Program-made: the position numbers and the translations under genes
The notes under the pieces: model-generated
What the model saw: only the letters and a program-made list of their open reading frames with translations
The model's database searches: none
Told to the model about the DNA's origin: nothing
Part shown: positions 26,450-64,000 of the stretch, in pieces
Layout of the letters: every line of letters begins with the position of its first letter
Numbering within the stretch: the first letter of the stretch is position 1
DNA from: Scatophagus argus
Lineage: Eukaryota > Chordata > Actinopteri > Scatophagidae
DNA length: 64,000 nucleotides
Reading direction: 5' to 3'
Assembly: GCF_020382885.2 (NCBI RefSeq)
Contig: NC_058496.1
Coordinates: 8,548,501-8,612,500 of the forward strand

Positions 26450-26856
26450 TTACCTGAACTGTTTCGGTCCCTCTGGGCGGGGGTCTTAACAGCCGGTGGA
26501 TCTTAAGGAAAGCGTTTCTGTAGATGTGGAGGTCGGCTGGTTCTAAGCCTCGGCGAAGGGGGCGAAATCACAAGAAACGTCAAGCAAAAACACACTGAAC
26601 TTTCCTTTCCACTCGCCCCTCAGACGAAACCATCGGCATCCCAAGCCCTTCCGTCCTTCCTGCCTTCGCTGACGGTGAGCAGGTGGGTTTGGAGCGATCC
26701 TGGCGACAGATTTGTGTTTCCTTGCCAGTGAGGCTACATCTCATAAAACACAGTCGTCTCCTGCGCTTAAAGACACGGGCTGCAGCGGCTCGCGCGCGCC
26801 TGTCTCCTGTTCTTTGCTCGTGCCCTTCAAATTAAAGCAGACGTCCGGGACAGCAC

Positions 26857-26892
<36 letters not shown>

Positions 26893-26960
26893 GCGCTTCC
26901 GTAAACGAGCAGCCGCTGCCCGTCAACGCTGTGGCTGATGATTACTGTGCCGAAAAGTGC
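26450..26960. promoter_or_regulatory. inpp5j: CpG-rich stretch with (GA)n tract, candidate inpp5j promoter or 5'UTR exon
   Basis: CpG dinucleotides are clearly denser here than in the flanks (for example CGGCTCGCGCGCGCC near 26785). A GA repeat runs from about 26857 to 26893. The next gene on the minus strand is inpp5j, so this is the best-looking place for its transcription start. The link to inpp5j is inferred from position only; no TATA box or defined exon is evident. Confidence 0.35.
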
Positions 26961-28280
26961 GTCTTTGGCGAAGCTCACAGAACTGCAGCAGCTAGAAAGG
27001 AAATGTCGTACCAATTTACACCAAGCAGCGCCTGTTCAGTCTGTGAGCTGATCGTCTCTCTCCCTGATATACGCTGGTGAACCGACTTCACACTTGTTGC
27101 TACGACAATATTATCAAATACTGCGTAAGTTAGGCCACGAGCCAAATCACCATATTTCACAGTGTGGATTTGAAAGGGCGGTTCTATGTGCGATGTCTGT
27201 GGTGAAGCGCCACTGCCGCCTAGTGGCTGGCATGATTACAGAGCAGCACTGAGTTAAATTGAAGCACCTGCATCTTTTAAATGGCCCTTTTGTAGTGATA
27301 CTTTATCAGAGACAAAATAATGTTTTTGTTGGTGGGTTGAAGATCTGATGCAGCAGCCTTAAGATTTCATCAGTTTGAGAAACGGAAGGTGAGAGCAACA
27401 TCTTGGGTCAAAGGTCAAGTTTATATTTACTGAATACTGTCTTGGCAGAAATTTTTAAGCATAATGTTAACTTACATGAGAGGTCTTGACTTCTTTAAAG
27501 GCTGATGCACATCCCCCTCAAACAAAATGGTGACACAGTAGACATGACCTCAGAAGTAGCTGCTGATGCATGACCCACTTCAACTGATAATGTACTTTAT
27601 GAAGCAAAGGCCCTAAAAAAACCTTATGCTTTCATTTTCAATGCATATTACGTATTTCTGTGCTATGCAAGCTGAAACAAAATAGTAACATGAATGCAAA
27701 TTTTGTACATTTTGTTCTTACAAAGTAGCGGGGGTTAACAAATTTAGGTTCTAGTTATAATCAGAAAGCAATGTTTTGCACTTCTCTGTGCTGTTCTGGT
27801 TAAATAATGGAGTAACAATGACACAACCTTCTGTGAAGTTCATTCATTACTTTAAATTTGCCACATCTGCTCTCATTATTTATTATTGACGCTGCACTGA
27901 AGTCTTGCACTTGCAAATTTAATGACTTATTATATATGGCCTAAAATTGTTATATTAACCATACATAAAAATGTCCAAACAAAGATTTAACTGGTATGCC
28001 TACTGCCATATAATCACTAAATGGTTTGCAGCTGTTTTGACATGTGTTTACTTCCAGGGAGCTGAGACAGAGCCACACTGAACTGAAGCATGGACTAAAG
28101 TGTTGCTGTGGCAACACCTGAGGGTACCTCATCCATAGACCTCATCAGTGTGCATGAACTCTTGAATGCCTGTGGCCTTTACAAAATGAATGAGTCAAAA
28201 CCTGTGTGTGTCCTTTAAGGCCAAGGCTCTCAGGGGAAAGCTGTGCAGTGTGTCATGTGGCTGCAGAGTGTTTTGAATGC
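26961..28280. other. Intergenic between candidate inpp5j promoter and interspersed repeat
   Basis: AT-rich, with no gene, RNA or strong repeat recognised on either strand. Confidence 0.5.
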
Positions 28281-28286
28281 TTACTG

Positions 28287-28450
28287 TACAGAATCAGAAT
28301 CAGAATTGTCTTTATTGCCATGTAAGTGAAGAGGTTTCACATTACTAGGAATTTGTCTTGGTGATCGGTGCATACATAGAACGTAAGAACGAGTAGCATA
28401 TAATAATAGGATAAAATAAAGTAAAATAGAATAAGGTAAAAACAAAATAA
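28287..28450. repeat. Probable dispersed retroelement fragment
   Basis: Starts with the duplicated hexamer AATCAGAATCAGAAT, followed by TGTCTTTATTGCCATG and, about 60 bases on, GGAATTTGTCTTGGTGAT. It then decays into an A-rich ATAAAATAAAGTAAAAT tail. Segments of this kind recur widely in teleost genomes, I believe as 3' ends of LINE/SINE copies. The family is given from memory and not verified. Confidence 0.5.
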
Positions 28451-29729
28451 AATAAGGTAAGTAAAATAAATATGGTTCTGGAGGTAGTCCAAAAGTGAGG
28501 TAGTACTGAGTGGAAGTTGTACAAGTAGGTGAGGTAAACAGACACCCATCCTCATTTTATAGAAAATAATCAAAAGCACGTCTATAGTAGTGAACAGTGC
28601 TGTGATACTGACTGTAACAACATATTGTAACATACTTCTGTCTTTTGGCCCAGTTACTGCAGTGTAGAAGTAAGTTGAGCATAATAGTGTAACGCTCATC
28701 TTTGTTGTCTTTGTCGTCCTTTCAGTGGGCTTCGTGTGACCGAGCAGGGCTGCTGCTTCTGACTCACACTGACCACAACATCAGGTTTTTCTCTGCAGTA
28801 TTTAGGTCAGTGTGCATGCCTGATAACCTGTGTTTGTGGTAACTTATTCTTCACTGCTTTCCTCCTTATGTCTCTGTTGTATTCTTCCATCTGATGTTCC
28901 TTTGCAACTCACCAAACCACATTCGGATCAAATGTTTCCTCAACAGCTTTTGAAATCGTCCACTTCTAAGACGGCTCAAATATCGTCTCATGGAGAAACA
29001 TTTGGGAAATTGCAAAAATACCCTGCATAATCTGGTGGGCGCAACTTGTCTGCACTGTATGTTATAACTCTGCAACAAAGCTTTCTATAAAGCTTTAAAT
29101 GGCCATTTTTTTGTTATTGAAACTGATTCAAATGCAGTATAAGGTGATTTATGAAGCTTGAACTGGAACGCTGGGAGACAAACTAAATTGTGTCCAGCCG
29201 CCTGCATGTAGACATAAACAGAATACAAATTTGAACACGATCATGTAGGCTTTAACTGAGAAATTTGGTCCACAGTTGACTTGAGGTTATTGACACAAAC
29301 CAAACACAGATATGCTAAATAGGCCTTGTGCCATACCATGTGGATAACATCACTTAACACAGCAGAGATATGGCATTTCAGGACAGGCTTCTTACCTTTT
29401 CACCAGTTTCTTCAAAACAAATGTCTAATTACCCTTAAAATCCTTTTACTACACTCTCCCCTGCATGTATTGATTTAGAATTATACATCAATTTGTGTAT
29501 AATATCTTTATTACAGCATCCATCATTGTTTCTAAATATTAAACAGGCCACCGAGCTGGCCTGTAAATGAGAAATCCAAGCAGTAAATGAAGAGAATAAG
29601 CAGGCGATATACCAGCTCGCTTGTGGTCGTTTGAAGTGCTCTGTTTCCTTTTAACATTTCCCAGGATTAACCGCCGATTGTAAATCAAATCTGTGGGATT
29701 GAGTGGATGTTGATGGGGATCTGAGATAA

Positions 29730-29777
29730 CCAATGAGCGCCCTCTCCACGCCCCTCCGTGGAAAATATTTGACGTGG
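29730..29777 (+). promoter_or_regulatory. selenom: selenom promoter: CCAAT box, GC/CACG element and UPRE-like site
   Basis: CCAAT (29730-29734) is followed by CCACG (29746-29750) with an 11-base spacer; a canonical ERSE has 9. Then comes TGACGTGG (29770-29777), an exact match to the XBP1/ATF6 unfolded-protein-response element. These lie 160-207 bases upstream of the selenom ATG. Use in this gene is inferred. Confidence 0.5.
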
Positions 29778-29936
29778 CAAGAGGTCCGGACGTGACATCG
29801 CTGCACATCATCTCTCCTCCTCTGCTCAGCCTCAGCTATCTCACCCAGGCCTCCATACAAACATCTGCAGGTCCCGGTCCCTGGAGCAGAGCGGGCCACA
29901 GTCCTGCTTCACGATCTGAAACCCGGAGGAGAAATA

Positions 29937-32046
29937 ATGTGGCTCATCGTGTTGGCCAGTTTACTTCACTGCGCCTCGGCCTACGATGTGGATCTGAAGA
30001 AACTGGACGGGCTCGCCAAGGCGAAGGTGGAGGTACAGTCACACCGTAGGGAGTCTTCACGACATAACGCCTCATAGCGAGAAAGTCTGCTGAATTATAC
30101 TTACTGCGACGCTGGGTCGAGGACATGAGTACATTTTTAGAGTGTGATTTGTTTAAATGTTTGAATGGGTGCGTTTTAATCCTTAGATTTCCGTGGCGCT
30201 TCATGCGTTTACAGTATAGCTGTAGGTGTTGACAATTATGTATGTATCTAATATGTGTGTGTGTGTGTGTGTGTTTAAGTGTAACTACAAAATCTACAAC
30301 AAAATGATTTTCCTGAATGGGGTGTGAACTGAGAAAAGTTTCAGTAACTCTACCTTTTTCTTTGTTAGAAACCGTGCACTTTTCCCCCGAGGGTGTCACC
30401 AAATCACCACCCTGTCAGCATCACTGAAGAAAAGCTTGTTATCTGTTTGCTATTGTTATGTTTAGTCACACCTGCTACTCAGCACCTGGGGCTAAAGTTT
30501 CTAGGTATCCTTCCCAGGAGCCTACTTAAATCTGTTCTCTGTACGAAGGATTCAACGCCGAGGGGACATCATACAGATTTGCTGTTTTTCCATAAGGAAA
30601 CTGTCCCAAAAGCTCCAGCACAAAATAGGACATCCTGGTGATGTCCCAATTCAAAACGTATGAGAGCTGCTTGTAACGTTGTCATCGTATGGTCTCTTTT
30701 CAGACATGTGGCGGATGACAGCTGAACAGGCTCAGAGAGGTAAGTTACCCAAAGTTTCCTATTAAATAGGAACAAAAACAGGTAACACACTGAGAGTCAG
30801 TGTCTGAGACTGAAGCCTAATCCTAAAAGCGTTTGCTCACTGACAAGCATTTGATGTTTCACATCTAGGGTTTCACATAATCCCCCACAGATCTGTCACT
30901 GAAACCAGTGAAAAACATGAATCCTCCTCTGTCTGCAGGTCAAAGCCTTCGTGGTCCAGGACATTCCTCTTTAGTATCCTTTGACTCAAGTTGCGACGCC
31001 GATTTTACTTGTTCTTAAATCAGTCGGTTTGTTAGATGCACGCTGTAAATGCCCCAGCATGTTCTCTCTGTGCCAATCCTTGACCACATCACCACCTCAG
31101 CCATAACCTGGTGATGAAGCATATTCCTGGGGCTGACCCCGAGCTTGTCCTCCTGAACCACTACTACGAAGAGCTGGATGTAAGTCTTTGTTTCGCAGTG
31201 CAGTGATATTTGCAGTGTGCTTGTGTTTTACAGTATATTAAAGCTCATAAGTGTTGAATGTGATGGCATCGTCTATGCTATGATTTAATATGACAATTGT
31301 AATGGAAATCAGTGCCTGTGTGTTCTTGTCAGAGCCCAGGGGTATCATCTGTGGACTCATTGGGGGCAAGATCTTACTAAACCATAAACTTATTATAGTC
31401 AGTTTTAAATAATACACACAGTGGGCTCACACATCATATATATAGTTATATAAAAAAAAGTGTCCACACATATATATATATATACTATATCTTCCAATGG
31501 TGTAAATTAAAGCAGCAATAAGTTTCATTTTTATTTTGGCCACTGGGGGGCAGCAAGCTCATAACCCACATCCAAGGTCGCCATATAAAGCAGCTGTGGC
31601 TAATTTCCTAGCAAACTGTGGCCAGTTGACACATTCAGCAGACTCTTAGCAACTAATGCATGTCTTGGGTGTCTTAATGTCCAATAAACCCTTTATGGCT
31701 CAGCAAGCTCCTGATTGTCTGAGCCAACAAAATATTAAGGAGTGCAGTTTTAAGTTTTCCTTCAACAAACACAGTTTGATTCTGGCTAATCATTAAACAC
31801 GTGTGTCCTGCACAGCGGATCGCCCTGTCTGACATGACCCGCTCTGAGATCAACGAGCTGCTGGGGAAACTGGGCTTCTACAAGAAAGCTCAACCTGAGG
31901 ACGAGGTGCCAGAGGAGTTCCGGTTCTCTCCTGCCAAAGACAGCCCGTTTAAAGACGGGACGGCGTATAAACCCGCCACTTCCACTCCTGTCACAGAGAG
32001 CACCTCCTCAGAGCCCAACACAGAAGTCAAGCATACTGACCTATAA
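29937..32046 (+). CDS. selenom: Selenoprotein M precursor (contains selenocysteine)
   Basis: ER-resident thioredoxin-fold oxidoreductase of the Sep15/SelM family. Five coding exons: 29937-30032, 30704-30739, 30939-30973, 31101-31179, 31816-32046. They total 477 nt, or 158 aa with the in-frame TGA read as Sec. Residues 1-15 ([15 protein letters not shown]) form a signal peptide. TCGGUQL (33-39) is the CxxU redox motif, with U37 at 30716-30718. The family core follows, including [18 protein letters not shown] and [17 protein letters not shown]. The chain ends in HTDL, a KDEL-like retention signal (human HADL). The Ser/Thr-rich C-terminal tail is about 20 residues longer than in human. Intron 3 is U12-type. 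A gene finder that treats TGA as stop would miss exons 1-2 or call a truncated protein. Confidence 0.96.
30253..30274 (+). repeat. (GT)n microsatellite in selenom intron 1
   Basis: About eleven GT units. Confidence 0.9.
30716..30718 (+). other. selenom: Selenocysteine TGA codon
   Basis: In-frame TGA in the 36-nt exon 2, in the context Thr-Cys-Gly-Gly-TGA-Gln-Leu, the exact place of Sec in vertebrate SELENOM. Reading frame and homology continue through three further exons. Confidence 0.95.
30974..31100 (+). other. selenom: U12-type (minor spliceosome) intron, selenom intron 3
   Basis: The donor GTATCCTTT (30974-30982) matches the U12 consensus exactly. A branch-site match TCCTTGACC (31077-31085) places the branch A about 17 bases before the CAG acceptor at 31098-31100. 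The intron is 127 bases. It splits the Tyr codon TA|C. No good U2 donor is seen there. Confidence 0.85.
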
Positions 32047-32437
32047 CCCGTCAAGACCGGGAGAAAGCAGGAGTCTCACTGTACCACACTGCACCCATAG
32101 CTGCTCCACGACCAGCTGCTTACTGCAGTTGATGACAGAGATGCTTGTCATTTCAAAATAAAGCCATCAGATCATGGATCAGCCCTTGGTCAAGGAGAAA
32201 ATCTTAGCATCAGCAGAAGGCCTTTAAAAGCAATTTGCACATGTTGTTCCTTCAGTTTGTTCTTTATTTTTGCAGTGATAATAAGCCAACAGTGCTTTTC
32301 TACTCCCCACACAAAGACTGGAGGTGTGTATCTTTTATTTTGTTTTGTGGTCCATCATGTGTCAGCTGTGGTCAGAGTTCTCGCTTCACTTGAGTTCTCT
32401 CGTGTGTCTGATTACTTCCTACCTGCTCTGAAACTGA

Positions 32438-32482
32438 ATGAAGCCTTGGGCTGAAAACCTGTCTGACTGGCCTGAGGTTGAT
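32438..32482 (+). promoter_or_regulatory. selenom: SECIS element in selenom 3'UTR
   Basis: ATGA (32438-32441) and TGAT (32479-32482) form the non-canonical GA quartet. Between them, bases 32442-32453 pair with 32468-32478 over 11 pairs, allowing G-T pairs and one bulged G. The apical loop 32454-32467 begins with AAAA, 12 bases after ATGA, within the usual spacing. It lies about 390 bases after the stop codon. The lower helix is not obvious by eye. Confidence 0.72.
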
Positions 32483-32546
32483 GCTCCATGTTCTTGTGGG
32501 TTGGACTGACACACACACACCAGAGGATTTAAGTGGAAGCGAAGAA

Positions 32547-32567
32547 AATAAATGATGAAAAAATAAA
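32547..32567 (+). terminator. selenom: selenom poly(A) signals
   Basis: Two AATAAA motifs (32547-32552 and 32562-32567), about 65-85 bases after the SECIS. Confidence 0.7.
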
Positions 32568-32569
32568 TC

Positions 32570-33560
32570 GGGTCATTTCACTTTCTGTTCTCGTGTCTGT
32601 TTGCTTTTAGTCTGAAACCTCTTTGTTGTATGAAATGATTCAGAGCAATAATCCTCCACACACTTGTTGATTTCCCAAGTTGGTTTAATTTTAATTCACA
32701 TTTAACTGTGGTGCACAGAAACATGAAATTATAATGCGTTTAAGCTCTTATGTACATCACGCACTGCTAGGTGGAAGGTGTTCGTTTTTCAGCTTGCAGC
32801 GGTGTAATAATTCTCAGGTCATTTCTCAAAATCTACTGAAACAGAACTTTATACGCATATACGTTTCACCAAAATCGGTTCTGATTGGATTTTAGACATG
32901 TTCTCAAAAGAAACATCAACTTCACAAGCTCAATAAAAATCTTCACTTAAAAATTTTCCTTAGCTTCATGCTGTAAAATATACAGTTGGAAGTTATGTTC
33001 AATCAGCGATACTTACAAACTTAAACCAGAAAGCCGGCTTTCATCAGGCCCATTGACTTGTCCAAAAATTGACCCCAATTGGTTTGACAAATCATCGTAG
33101 CAGATTGAGCTTATCGACTCACGTTGGACAAAACCTTTAACAATGTAATGTACACGCTAACAAAATACAAAATAATATATTTCAAAAACATCTACTCAAG
33201 CATAAATAAGAAGCCCTCTGAAAGAGCTGTGTGTGAGTGTGTTTGGCAGGACAAGGCAGTGATGCTGGGTGATGATGGCAGTGTTGTTTCTTTTGCACAT
33301 ATGCTGCCAGCCAAGCAGAGCAAATTGTGTTGGACTGCAAGCATTTTTTCTGTTAGAATAATATTATGATGATACAGTAATGGGGGGGGGGTTACAATGT
33401 TCAGAAAATCTGAAACCTGTTCTCAGTAGCACTGCAAAGTTAAGAAAGGTGAGATCCCTCTGCACTGGACTGCAACAATAACAATGTTGCACCCATTTGA
33501 ACATCCCTGTGCTCATGTATTAAATAACCTTATGCTAACTGTTTACATCAGCATGAGCAT
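32570..33560. other. Intergenic between convergent selenom and smtn 3' ends
   Basis: AT-rich with no gene recognised. The smtn 3'UTR may end here: a minus-strand ATTAAA lies at 33563-33568. If smtn runs further, the two 3'UTRs could overlap. Confidence 0.45.
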
Positions 33561-34221
33561 AATTTAATTAAAATACTTCAAGCTACCCAAGTTTGGTAAA
33601 AATGAAAAAGTACCGAAACGAAGACCAAATAATGCATCAAATGGGTGTGCATATTTTTCTTTACCAACAGCAGTGACAGCAAATTACAATAATTACAAAA
33701 GTGTAGCAGAGAAAAATGTAAGTATAAATAAATTAAAAGGGGAAATACTATAAAATATTTCTCTTTTCTCCCTTGATGCATTTTTCAGTACACCAGCGTA
33801 GTGACACAGCCACTGCATGTTAAATATCACCTGGTACAAAGCTGAGTTTGAGTACAAAAAAAACATATGTAAAATCTTAAAGCTTAAAAACGTAACCCTA
33901 TAAAAACTTTGGCGCTCTCTCATTGGAGAAAGGTGAACTTTGTGTTAACAATGCGTGTCCAAAAGAGAACTGAAACCCGGTAATGAATACACGTCACCAC
34001 TGCCAACAAAGATAATAAACAAACTGATACACAAACACACGCACACAATCCCCAACTTGTCCATCAGAGATGTGCAACTCTTTGACCAAGCCATTCAGGG
34101 TGGAGGTGGTCATCAGGAGAAGATGGAGCTAAGGGAGGGGTCAGGGCTGGTGAAAGTAGTTGGGGGCAGGGTGGGGGTGGGTCGACACCACGTCGAGGCT
34201 GAACGCTTCACTGAGCACAGG

Positions 34222-62982
<28,761 letters not shown>

Positions 62983-64000
62983 CTGCGAGAGAGAGACAGT
63001 GATGTGGTTACAACAGTAGTCATTATAACTCGGACCCATGCAGAGAGACAAACTGGAAACATGGTATCTTAAAACAACAAAATACTAACTGTATCCTCAG
63101 GCCTCTCTGTGTGCATGTGAAAGGCAGCAGAAGACAATTCCAAGATAACACGAAGTCTTCTTGGCCGGGAGGAAACCCATTAGAGGAAACACTCCCGAAC
63201 TGAGTGTGGAAAAAGTGATGCTCTGGCATCAGACATTTGACAGCAATGACACACAGTGCCTGAAAAAGGCTGCTCTCGTCCTCCCTCTTTTCAGCCTCTT
63301 ATTTCTCCATTTCACTGCTCACTTTTATGTTGGTTTCTATTACTCATACGTTCCTATGGCTCTACCATTATCATCACTTTCCTCAAGTCATCGGTATTAA
63401 AGGATGTGTGGCACGACGGAGTGGAATATTTCACATTCCACCATTGGGAGGCACGGGATAATGCAACCTTCAGACCAGTTCTGTGTGTGTGTGTGTCTTA
63501 ACAGGGGCACACATGCGTGCATTTGTTATTGTAAGCCAAGTCATCTGAGAGCAGCGGTGAATGGAAATGATTAGGTCAGGCCACCGGTCTTAAAAGTGAC
63601 AGAGAGCGGCAGCAGATGTGTCGTGTATTTTGATTAGACAATTAAAAATAATTTAATATCCTCATAAAGTTAAGATGCGATTTGATGTTTTATTATGACG
63701 CTGAATGGTTAACAGCAGCAGATTATCTAATCTCATAAGGTAAAATCTGATGAATTTGGGCTTTCCCAGTTTGAATTTTACGAATCAATGTGACTGACAA
63801 ATCAATATTCTTCAGTAAGCAGAGCCAATCAGAAAGAAGCTCAGTCGTGATACTTCAGAAAAAGCCTGCACTGATCAGCCAGATTACATAAATCACCCCG
63901 AAAAATAAATACCTTTTCTAATATTTCTAATAAAGTTAACACGTGGCCTATTAAAATACAAATAATCACAATGTTTACAGTAACATTAAGATGATCTTCT
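62983..64000. other. smtn intron running off the window
   Basis: No further upstream smoothelin exon was found on the minus strand, so the initiator exon(s) lie beyond 64000. The rest is AT-rich non-coding sequence. Confidence 0.55.

Noticed and set aside
30716..30718. TGA as a premature stop or pseudogene mark in selenom
   Set aside because: It stands exactly at the conserved Sec site, the frame continues intact, and a SECIS is present.
32121..32200. First SECIS candidate around GTTGATGACAG near 32129-32136
   Set aside because: ATGA is present, but no matching A-rich apical loop and 3' GA at the right spacing. The element at 32438-32482 fits much better.

Overview
The window is nuclear DNA of a ray-finned fish, probably a percomorph teleost. 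The genes have short to medium introns, CA/TG microsatellites are frequent, and the encoded proteins match vertebrate families closely. Nothing bacterial, viral or plasmid-like is visible. All gene models below were built by hand from splice sites, reading phase and family knowledge, without alignment software.

Layout: (1) 1-2290, AT-rich, no gene seen. (2) ~2290-7390, minus strand: mat2a, a complete nine-exon S-adenosylmethionine synthetase of 395 aa. Its 3'UTR carries all six TACAGARAA hairpins of the METTL16-MAT2A methionine-sensing switch. (3) 7450-12130, intergenic. (4) 12200-22073, minus: inpp5j, an inositol polyphosphate 5-phosphatase of 697 aa in 12 coding exons, with a Pro-rich N-terminus, a SKICH domain and an RS-rich tail. 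(5) 22.1-29.7 kb, 5' flank, with a CpG-rich candidate promoter and an interspersed repeat. (6) 29937-32046, plus: selenom (selenoprotein M, 158 aa), with an in-frame TGA for selenocysteine, a convincing SECIS and a U12-type intron. (7) from ~33.5 kb to beyond the right edge, minus: smtn (smoothelin). Its 5' end lies outside the window. It has two alternative last exons, each completing the calponin-homology domain, and an internal first exon encoding an SMTNL2-like coiled coil.

The order and orientation inpp5j(-) selenom(+) smtn(-) matches human 22q12 (SMTN, SELENOM, INPP5J), which supports the gene names independently. In human, MAT2A lies on another chromosome.

The genes do not form one pathway. 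mat2a supplies SAM and is controlled after transcription by its own product. inpp5j removes the 5-phosphate from phosphoinositides. selenom is an ER redox selenoprotein. smtn is an actin-associated smooth-muscle protein. The most interesting signals are regulatory or structural: the six mat2a hairpins, the selenom U12 intron and SECIS, the smtn internal promoter with CArG boxes, and a 20-bp minisatellite that runs exactly up to a smtn splice donor.
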